From contig JBEKUY010000006.1 in assembly GCA_049514555.1 (NCBI GenBank), positions 1 through 64,000 of the forward strand: 64,000 bases of DNA, read 5' to 3'. Numbering within the stretch: the first letter of the stretch is position 1; each line of letters starts with the position of its first letter. Positions 9,159 through 14,949 of the stretch are shown one piece after another. Source of the stretch: JBEKUY01 sp049514555 (GTDB lineage Bacteria; Acidobacteriota; Terriglobia; Acidiferrales; UBA7541). The notes under the pieces were generated by a model. The model made no database searches. It worked only from the letters and a program-made list of their open reading frames with translations, and was not told the DNA's origin. Made by a program: the position numbers and the translations under genes.

Positions 9159-9186
9159 GGTCAGCCCAATGGTCAACCCAACGCTC
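9159..9186 (+). repeat. Direct repeat, left copy (partner at 12278-12305)
   Basis: 28 bases are identical to 12278-12305, in the same orientation. Weaker similarity continues for about 30 bases after it (CTCCGAA, TTGCACGA). The partner copy lies between an integrase remnant and an attachment-site copy, so this one may mark the end of a former integrated element. The two unknown genes at 9557-11997 lie between the copies. Confidence 0.75.
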
Positions 9187-9375
9187 AGCTCCGAAAAGGT
9201 TTCTTGCACGAGCTTCGTAGTTTGGGCAGATCGTGTTTTTGGTAGGAACACCCTCCGGGCGACGCGGCATCTCCAGCTTGAGGAGGGCTTGCCCAAGGGA
9301 AACGAATCTGCCAGGATTTCGGGGATCCATCTGCCACAGTTCCCAGAACCCACAGGCTGTTAGGGGCTTTTGTTA

Positions 9376-9404
9376 TTGACAACTATCTTATCCTATGATA
9401 AACG
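9376..9404 (+). promoter_or_regulatory. Candidate promoter with palindromic operator
   Basis: TTGACA (9376-9381) is followed by the palindrome TTATC-CTAT-GATAA (9388-9401), which covers the spacer and -10 region. A weak -10 (GATAAA) lies at a 15-base spacing. The element is about 155 bases upstream of the gene at 9557. The first seven bases and the CTATG-N-TA core are at the same spacing as in the promoter of the Fic gene (13111-13136). Confidence 0.45.
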
Positions 9405-9556
9405 GGGCCACTTAGGCGTGCAAGCTATCGCCCTGCCGTGGAGGGTTGGTCAGACGGCATTCTTTGCTCCGTGCATATCAAGCGAAATCGTGTACCGTTG
9501 CAGCGCCGTGCGAAGTGTCCCATACATCGGCAACCGAACTCGGAAGGAGCGTTAAC

Positions 9557-10444
9557 ATGATCCGTGCAACTGGATGTGTGTCGCTCGGCACTGATACAGG
9601 CGTGGCATTGCCCGTCGAACGGGTTATTGAATGCTTCCTTGCAAACGAATCGGAGTCCAGGATCTGGGTTGACATCTTCTTGCATAATCCTTCCGGCTCG
9701 GAACAATCTCTGATCATATTGCACCGGGGCAGTCTCAAAGCGGTAAATGTCACCGAGGAGTCATGGTCGACTGGCGAAGATTCAGGTTTGCCCGGGGGAC
9801 CATTCGAGCGGTCGCTGACTTCGCGGATTGTGCAGCTGCACCAGTCGTTCGATCCGATCCAGATCAGTCCGGGTGGCCGCGTTCGGGTCGGTGCAACCGA
9901 CTATCAGGTCGTGAGCGGATCGGTTGCCCCCCGGGTCATGATTGGTGACAACCCTCGCGCGAACGTGCCCTTCACGATGTGGCGAGTCGGCCCGTTCGTG
10001 TCTGGTCGACACATTCTCAGGATGAGGCTTGACATGTCCCCGGAAACGTTTGAGGCGCAAATCGGACGCTCCAGCAGCTTCTGCGCCTACGGAGAGGAAA
10101 TACTGCTGGACCGCATCCAGCACGACGATCTCGTGACCTACGATGGCGCTGACATCGAGGCATATCGGCAAGCGTACGACCAGTTCAAGAATGGCACGCG
10201 TATGGTTCCTGATGTTTTCGAGTACGTGGTGGTTTCCCCGGACGGCATTGAATTGCCGTGGCGCATAACCACAATCAGCTCTATGATTCACGAACACCGC
10301 ATCTTCGCACCCAACCTGAGTGCTACGACGCGGTTGTTCATTGCCGATTGTGCCCACAGCCACGAGTGGACCCTTCAGGGCGAACCCTACAACGGTTTTG
10401 TCGTAAGATTCACATCTCGCCGCGCGTTTGCAGGGGTTGCGTAG
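9557..10444 (+). CDS. Hypothetical protein, first gene of an unidentified island pair
   Basis: 295 residues, not recognised. ATG at 9557 follows a strong ribosome-binding site (GGAAGGAG, seven bases before the start), so the gene is real; a longer reading from 9446 lacks this support. There is no signal peptide and no clear TM helix. The sequence looks beta-rich in its first two thirds (VWRVGPFVSGRHILRMRLDM and similar alternating stretches), with an acidic helical segment at about 195-225 and a possible His/Cys cluster near the end (DCAHSHEW). It ends 29 bases before the next gene on the same strand, so the two are probably co-transcribed. Both lie between copies of a 28-bp repeat inside the island, suggesting acquisition by transfer. 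No function is claimed. Confidence 0.72.
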   Translation: MIRATGCVSLGTDTGVALPVERVIECFLANESESRIWVDIFLHNPSGSEQSLIILHRGSLKAVNVTEESWSTGEDSGLPGGPFERSLTSRIVQLHQSFDPIQISPGGRVRVGATDYQVVSGSVAPRVMIGDNPRANVPFTMWRVGPFVSGRHILRMRLDMSPETFEAQIGRSSSFCAYGEEILLDRIQHDDLVTYDGADIEAYRQAYDQFKNGTRMVPDVFEYVVVSPDGIELPWRITTISSMIHEHRIFAPNLSATTRLFIADCAHSHEWTLQGEPYNGFVVRFTSRRAFAGVA

Positions 10445-10473
10445 TTGGCGGGACCAGCATTCCAGACGAGATA

Positions 10474-11997
10474 ATGGACTTCTCAGCCTCCACTGTCGTA
10501 TGCGCGTTCTCGTACGCCATACAGGTGCAGTCATCAGCACCTTCGAACACTGTCGGCTTGCTCGCTGTGGCATCTGTAGCTCTTGTAGCACTCGGCGCTG
10601 CTTTGGGTGCTCTCGGGGCATGGTGGCGTCTCCGCTCTCGCAGGATTGAGTTGCAAAAGGCGCGCGAAGAGCTCGCGCAGAGCAGGATAGAAGCTGATCG
10701 CGTGGCCACCGATCTAGCACGTGCTAAAGCAGATCTCCGGCGCTCCGAGCTTCTGCTCGCTGGGGTTACTGGTCAGTTGAGCGTTGACAGCATCCTGCGG
10801 CTGTTTGAGAGCTGCCGGTGTTTGGGGGCTGAGATCTGTGCAAGAACGTTTTGCCTCGCAACAGCTACGACCTTCGAGCAGGCGCAATCGGCGCTCAAGG
10901 CGATCACAGACCGGTTGGACAAACGCGCCGGGGACGACGTGCCAGTCCCTTCGGCATGGCTGCAGGCAGTGCTTGAGACTGTCATTGAGAAGCCCAGCTT
11001 TCCAGTAACAGAGGCGGCGGGGAGGCAGGAGCCGCTCTGTACTGAAGGCCTCGAATGCTACAAGGCCCTTTGCCCGCATCTGAAGGATACGGACCAGCTA
11101 AGGACCGCTGCGGAGCAAGTCAGGCACTGGCTGGGAACTCAACGGTTGCGCAAGGAGACGGTGCGAGTCCTTCTTCCTCCGTTGCTGAACGCCCACCCAG
11201 GTGACCCGCGTTTTCTTGACATTTACGACGAGGTCATTCGCAGCGGCGAGACGGCGACGACCACTGACGAACAGGACGTGGCCTCGGCTTCTCTTTTTGG
11301 TCTGCTGTTTCTTCCGAATCTCGGTGGGCCGGACCTGCTTCGACTCCTGCAGACTGGGTTTGCGGTTGCACTGCGGCAATGGCGGGCATTCAGTACGGCC
11401 TGGACACACGCCATGCACCGCGCACTAGAGGCCGACCGCGTCACCGACCCAACGCAACTTCGAGAGATTCTTGGGCGAATTGATGGCCATATTAATGCTC
11501 ACGGATTCAAAATGATTGAGAATGAGACCCGACACGAGGAATATATGGCGCTCGCGAGCGTCATCGTCCGCATACACAACTCGCTGGGCGTTCCTCGCAA
11601 ACTCCGCCCTCGTAACCGTCACGTCGTCCGAGGTGAACCATCCGTCAGGGCAGTGATGACTCTCAAAGAAACGAGTGCAGCGCCGGTTGTCGGGGTTCTT
11701 GGTAATTTCTCGCTCGGCGACAGAAGTTGGCAAGCTGGAGCGTGGATAACGAGCGAGAAGGATCCTACGTGGCCGAGCTCCGTCGCGTCGTGGCGGCCAG
11801 CCACGGTGACGCTCGAATATGGAACCGGTCGCACAATCACATTGCCGTCGGCTGAAGTGAATGGTCCGCACGAGGAGCGAACAGACTGTAACGTGTACGG
11901 ACATGCTTGGGGTTACCGAGTCCGGCTTCCGAATCTCAGTCAGGCTGAATACAATGGCCTTAAGGAGCTCTCAACGCGGTATCCGATCACAAGGTGA
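10474..11997 (+). CDS. Hypothetical membrane-anchored coiled-coil protein, second gene of an unidentified island pair
   Basis: About 507 residues, not recognised. From ATG 10474 there is a short N-terminus, then a TM helix at about residues 26-48 (LLAVASVALVALGAALGALGAW), then a charged coiled coil at about 50-95 (IELQKAREELAQSRIEADRVATDLARAK). An alpha-helical region to about 380 holds several Cys residues (FESCRCLGAEICARTFC), and a beta-rich C-terminal domain runs from about 395 (VRAVMTLKETSAAPVVGVLG) to the end. One N-terminal TM followed by a coiled coil and a large soluble part is a common layout for membrane-anchored effectors or scaffolds. The start is uncertain because only a weak GACGAG precedes it; the reading frame is open further upstream but there overlaps the previous gene. 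No function is claimed. Confidence 0.65.
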   Translation: MDFSASTVVCAFSYAIQVQSSAPSNTVGLLAVASVALVALGAALGALGAWWRLRSRRIELQKAREELAQSRIEADRVATDLARAKADLRRSELLLAGVTGQLSVDSILRLFESCRCLGAEICARTFCLATATTFEQAQSALKAITDRLDKRAGDDVPVPSAWLQAVLETVIEKPSFPVTEAAGRQEPLCTEGLECYKALCPHLKDTDQLRTAAEQVRHWLGTQRLRKETVRVLLPPLLNAHPGDPRFLDIYDEVIRSGETATTTDEQDVASASLFGLLFLPNLGGPDLLRLLQTGFAVALRQWRAFSTAWTHAMHRALEADRVTDPTQLREILGRIDGHINAHGFKMIENETRHEEYMALASVIVRIHNSLGVPRKLRPRNRHVVRGEPSVRAVMTLKETSAAPVVGVLGNFSLGDRSWQAGAWITSEKDPTWPSSVASWRPATVTLEYGTGRTITLPSAEVNGPHEERTDCNVYGHAWGYRVRLPNLSQAEYNGLKELSTRYPITR

Positions 11998-12115
11998 TGC
12001 CGGCATCCTGTATGAGTGTGGCGATCCAGTCCGAATCCCACTGGAGAAGGCACACGGCGCATTCGGACACGGCAACTGAGCAAAGTCCGCTAATTCACCG
12101 GCTCGGCCCGCGCCG

Positions 12116-12263
12116 TGGATGCGCGGCGAAGTCGCTCCTGCGACACTCGAACGTGCAAACGACGGCGCAGTTCTACATCAAGAGCGTTCCGACAGAGACA
12201 CTTCGAGCGGTCGAGAAGATGGACGCGCTGTTTCACAAGGATGCGGTGACGGCACCGAACTGA
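12116..12263 (+). pseudogene. Tyrosine recombinase (phage integrase) C-terminal remnant
   Basis: About 49 codons of an integrase C-terminus remain: SLLRHSNVQTTAQFYIKSV, containing the R-H box and the nucleophilic Tyr, then ETLRAVEKMDALF and a natural stop at 12263. Everything before about 12116 is unrelated, so the catalytic domain is lost. It reads toward the left attachment-site copy, 172 bases downstream. It is similar in design, though not identical, to the remnant at 17624-17842. Confidence 0.72.
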
Positions 12264-12277
12264 GGAGAGAGCCCGAT

Positions 12278-12305
12278 GGTCAGCCCAATGGTCAACCCAA
12301 CGCTC
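12278..12305 (+). repeat. Direct repeat, right copy (partner at 9159-9186)
   Basis: 28 bases identical to 9159-9186, located 14 bases after the integrase-remnant stop codon and 130 bases before the left tRNA-derived repeat. It contains an internal tandem of GGTCAGCCCA/GGTCAACCCA. Confidence 0.75.
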
Positions 12306-12435
12306 GACTCCGAAGCGGTTTTTTGCACGATTCGTTGCACAAGTCGCGCCCACCTCAGCCCGAACGTCATGATTTCGCCCGCAGAGCACGATTCCATCCG
12401 TTTGAAGACGCACACCCTGCAGTTTGCAGTTCGGA

Positions 12436-12482
12436 CTCCGGAACCAGAGGTCGGGCGTTCGAGTCGCCCCAGGCGCGCCACT
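12436..12482 (+). repeat. Attachment-site copy: 3' part of tRNA-Arg(CCG), left
   Basis: 47 bases identical to 17569-17615. Read as a tRNA, it begins in the anticodon loop (CTCCGGA, anticodon CCG), continues through the 3' anticodon-stem strand ACCAG, a perfect T-arm (GGGCG-TTCGAGT-CGCCC) and an acceptor strand ending in GCCA. The 5' half of the tRNA is absent, so this is not a functional gene but a crossover duplication left by an integrase. The shared segment starts in the anticodon loop, a usual crossover place for tyrosine recombinases that target tRNA genes. Confidence 0.82.
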
Positions 12483-12538
12483 TACTTATTGAATCCAAAC
12501 GCCTTCCTCCGTTTTCGATTTTGCGCCGTTTTGCGATT

Positions 12539-12561
12539 TGGGTCCGATTGGGTCCAAAACC
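12539..12561 (+). repeat. Possible integrase arm-type site, left
   Basis: TGGGTCCGATT followed by GGGTCCAAAACC, itself a tandem of GGGTCC-type units. A near copy with one extra base and one mismatch lies at 17465-17488 just inside the other end of the island, in the same orientation. Arm-type binding sites lie in such positions in integrated elements; the role here is inference. Confidence 0.35.
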
Positions 12562-12624
12562 ACCTTTGCCAGTCGCTCCTCAGCACGAAGAACGGATTCC
12601 GAGACGGCGTGCGTACCGCGATCC

Positions 12625-12860
12625 CGGCCGCCTTCAGGTAAGCGCCTGCTGTTTCTCGACGCACACCGGTGGCTTGCTCGATGCGCCGTAGAGGCCATCC
12701 GAGCTTCTCCAGTGAGACGACTTGTTGTTTCTTCTCTTCGCTCAAGACATTGCTCATGCTGACGGAGGCTATAGGCCCTCTCGCCAGAGTCAATGTCCCG
12801 GGCTTTATCGTTGGCCGGTTTTCAGGTGACCCTCATTGGCCGGTTTTGGGTGATCACTGA
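12625..12860 (-). mobile_element. IS21-family remnant (IstA N-terminus plus terminal repeats)
   Basis: Leftward from ATG 12757 the sequence reads MSNVLSEEKKQQVVSLEKLG, then WPLRRIEQATGVRRETAGAYLKAA: the N-terminal helix-turn-helix of an IS21-type IstA transposase. It loses similarity at about 12625, after 45-50 codons. Upstream of the start, two direct copies of TTGGCCGGTTTT (12811 and 12836), each followed by a GGTGA-type core, match the multiple terminal repeats of IS21-like ends. The catalytic DDE domain and IstB are absent, so the element is dead. It lies just inside the left attachment copy. Confidence 0.6.
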
Positions 12861-12895
12861 GGGTTAATCGGGACTGACTCCCCGTCCCAACCCCA

Positions 12896-12988
12896 GATGC
12901 CAAGAAGGATGTCCTCCGCAGTCTTGCACCCGCAGGGCCGAACCAAACACTTGGCATTGACTGCGAAAGGCCTCCTTCTTTGGGCATC
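12896..12988. other. Extended imperfect hairpin (93 nt)
   Basis: Three consecutive complementary blocks: GATGCC (12896-12901) with GGCATC (12983-12988), AAGAAGGA (12902-12909) with TCCTTCTT (12973-12980), and CGCAGTC (12917-12923) with GACTGCG (12959-12965). That makes 21 paired positions, with a two-base bulge and one internal loop, closed by a 35-base loop. A further TAGTCCC/GGGACTA pair (12994-13000, 13027-13033) follows. The region lies between the IS21 remnant and the Fic promoter. It could be a non-coding RNA or a small palindromic element; it is not an integron attC, since no GTTRRRY boxes are seen. Confidence 0.45.
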
Positions 12989-13068
12989 AGGCATAGTCCC
13001 TAGCCCAAAACGACCGACAGGGGCGGGGGACTAAAAGCGTTCAAAAAGGAAGTTGCTAACGAGCTTTA

Positions 13069-13092
13069 AAGCGGACTGTTAAGCGGACTTCT
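13069..13092 (+). repeat. 12-bp tandem repeats just upstream of the Fic promoter
   Basis: AAGCGGACTGTT (13069-13080) is followed directly by AAGCGGACTTCT (13081-13092), and a CGGAC lies ten bases on. The repeats end 18 bases before the -35 element and are spaced by about one helical turn. They may be a regulator-binding site. Confidence 0.35.
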
Positions 13093-13110
13093 GTACGGAC
13101 ACAAAATCTA

Positions 13111-13139
13111 TTGACAATCACATAACACTATGTTATATA
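13111..13139 (+). promoter_or_regulatory. Fic gene promoter with overlapping palindromic operator
   Basis: TTGACA (13111-13116), a 17-base spacer and TATATA (13134-13139) form a good sigma-70 type promoter. A perfect palindrome ATAACA-CTA-TGTTAT (13122-13136) covers the spacer and the -10, where a repressor would block RNA polymerase. The start codon at 13150 is only ten bases after the -10, and no ribosome-binding site is visible, so the transcript is probably leaderless or nearly so. Confidence 0.6.
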
Positions 13140-13149
13140 TAGTCTTGCC

Positions 13150-14655
13150 ATGGACAAGATAGCGGACATGCAGGCGGCCATAGTGGCGGCAAAAGACCGC
13201 GGGGAGCCGACGGCCCTGATGGAGCCGTTGCTGATTGGTGAAACGTCCCGTCACCGGGGCGCGCTCACTGACCTTGCGGTCGAACTGGCGCAGAAGGCGG
13301 CGGGGTTTCGCCGGAGCCTGCCGGTGAGCCTGGTGACCTCGCTCGCCGATCTTGTGCGGGCAATGAACTGCTATTACAGCAACCTGATTGAAGGACACGA
13401 TACGCATCCCGTCGACATTGAGCGTGCCCTGAAAAACGACTATAGCAGTGATGCCCGCAAGCGCGATCTGCAGCTCGAAGCGAAAGCGCATATCACCGTC
13501 CAGAAGTGGATTGACGCCGGTGGACTGGGAGGGCGCGCGGTAACGAGTGACCGCATCCGTGAAATCCATCGCCGTTTTTGCGAGCTGCTGCCCGACGATC
13601 TGCTGTGGGTGGAGGACCCGGAGGAGAAAGAGCGTGTAAAGGTTGTGCCCGGCGAATTGCGCCGGCGGGATGTGAAGGTTGGCACCCACATCCCCGTCAG
13701 CCCCGGCGCGCTGCAGCGCTTCCTGGGACGTTTCGAGGAAGTCTACGGCCACCTGAGCAGGACGGACTCGATTCTCGGCATTGCAGCAGCGCATCACCGC
13801 CTTTTGTGGATTCACCCGTTTCTCGACGGCAACGGACGAGTTGCTCGCCTGATGTCACATGCGATGCTGCTGGAAACGCTCGATACAGGAGCCGTCTGGT
13901 CGGTCGCGCGTGGTCTGGCACGCAATGTCGAGGCTTACAAGAAGCACCTTGCCGACTGCGACGGGCCCCGGCGGAACAATCTTGACGGACGCGGCCAGCT
14001 CAGTGAGGAGGCGCTGGCCGAATTTGCGAGATTTTTTCTGAGCGTGTGCATCGATCAGGTCACATTCATGGAAAGCCTGGTACAGCCGGACCGGCTGCGG
14101 GCGCGCATCATTCTGTGGGCGGAAGAAGAGGTCAGGCTCGGGACTCTGCCGCCAAAAGCGGGCAGCATTCTCGAAGCCGTGCTCTATCGCGGAGAACTGC
14201 CGCGCGGGGAGGCAGCGGGCGCAGTGGGCGCAGGCGAGCGCCATGCGCGCCGCATCGTCTCGGCGCTGATGGAACGGGGAGTGCTGACCGCCGACAGCGT
14301 GCGCGCGCCTGTTCGCCTGGTCTTCCCGGCAGCGCTGGCGGCACGCTGGATGCCGGGATTGTTTCCCGAGAAGGTGAACCTGCGCGAAGAACAGGATCTG
14401 AGGTTTCCGGCGTCGGAAGAGGGATATGTTTTTGACCGCGAAGTCGTCGCCTTCTGGGGACAGGACGGAGAAACCCGTGTGCGCTGCGAAATCAGCAGAG
14501 AGGCGTTGGATGACCATTTCCATGGAGATGGTAGAGATAAGCTTGAGGTGTTTAGAGCGAACCGTGCTGCAATCGAACGGGAAGCGCGCCGCAAATATCT
14601 TGCCGGGCGCAAAGAAGCGGACGGTTCTATCCTGATTCATTCCAACGACCTGTAG
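13150..14655 (+). CDS. Fic/DOC family protein fused to a C-terminal DUF1488 domain
   Basis: 501 residues. The Fic fold covers about residues 60-300 with the catalytic motif HPFLDGNGR (222-230), which in active Fic enzymes transfers AMP from ATP to a protein hydroxyl. An inhibitory-helix motif of the S-x-x-x-E-G type (SNLIEG, 77-82) lies N-terminal to it, so the enzyme is probably held inactive in cis (class II Fic). A winged-helix-like segment follows at about 330-400. The last 85 residues (about 415-499) read as a DUF1488-like domain (FDREVVAFWGQDGETRVRCE, EALDDHFH, FRANRAAIEREAR); this is normally a free-standing protein of about 90 residues. The frame is continuous with no sign of a frameshift. 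ATG 13150 follows a promoter directly. Ordinary Fic proteins of this type end near residue 395. The gene lies in the island between the attachment copies. Confidence 0.85.
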   Translation: MDKIADMQAAIVAAKDRGEPTALMEPLLIGETSRHRGALTDLAVELAQKAAGFRRSLPVSLVTSLADLVRAMNCYYSNLIEGHDTHPVDIERALKNDYSSDARKRDLQLEAKAHITVQKWIDAGGLGGRAVTSDRIREIHRRFCELLPDDLLWVEDPEEKERVKVVPGELRRRDVKVGTHIPVSPGALQRFLGRFEEVYGHLSRTDSILGIAAAHHRLLWIHPFLDGNGRVARLMSHAMLLETLDTGAVWSVARGLARNVEAYKKHLADCDGPRRNNLDGRGQLSEEALAEFARFFLSVCIDQVTFMESLVQPDRLRARIILWAEEEVRLGTLPPKAGSILEAVLYRGELPRGEAAGAVGAGERHARRIVSALMERGVLTADSVRAPVRLVFPAALAARWMPGLFPEKVNLREEQDLRFPASEEGYVFDREVVAFWGQDGETRVRCEISREALDDHFHGDGRDKLEVFRANRAAIEREARRKYLAGRKEADGSILIHSNDL

Positions 14656-14949
14656 CGTTTGAGATGAAGCAGGGCTCGAAGGAAGAAGGAACATATGGAC
14701 TGGTTTTGGACGTGGGGAGTGAGTGTTTTGGATACCTTCCTCCCTCCACTTGGCAGCGAACCTCTTGCGATGCTCTTCTGACTACCGTCTGGTCAAATCA
14801 CGTCTTCTCTCCACATCTGGATCTATTTCTAAGCAGAGCGTCGTGGGTCCGAATCCCTCCGGGCACCACAACCAAATTCCTATAGCTTCACAACTTGCAG
14901 CGATGCGCCTTCCTCTCTTCATCATAGGGCTCAGGTTGCAGTCGCCGCA
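14656..14949. other. Spacer between convergent Fic and primase-helicase genes, with a possible tRNA 3'-end relic
   Basis: No gene is seen. At 14846-14872 the string GTGGGTCCGAAT followed by CCCTCCGGGCACCA resembles a tRNA T-loop and acceptor end (TCCGGGCACCA is the acceptor of many tRNA-Phe genes), but the T-stem does not close properly. If real it is a degenerate attachment relic; the evidence is weak. Confidence 0.3.

Larger units (their letters stand above)
9020..9556. other. Intergenic region between regulator operon and island genes
   Basis: No convincing gene in 537 bases. It holds the CpxR-like box (9069-9083), the left copy of a 28-bp repeat also found at 12278 (9159-9186), and a TTGACA element with a palindrome (9376-9401). 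The translations in this stretch look random and are not supported. Confidence 0.6.

Noticed and set aside
12233..12481. Leftward peptide beginning MARLGRLERPTSGSG
   Set aside because: It is an antisense translation of a tRNA 3' segment, a well-known spurious peptide, here arising from the attachment copy.
12436..12482. Functional tRNA-Arg gene
   Set aside because: Only the 3' part from the anticodon loop onward is present in both copies; no D-arm or 5' acceptor strand can be found upstream.
12482..12870. Complete IS21 element
   Set aside because: Only the first 45-50 codons of IstA and one set of terminal repeats remain; no DDE domain and no IstB.
12896..12988. Integron attC site
   Set aside because: The size and imperfect pairing fit, but the conserved GTTRRRY/RYYYAAC boxes and an integron integrase are absent.
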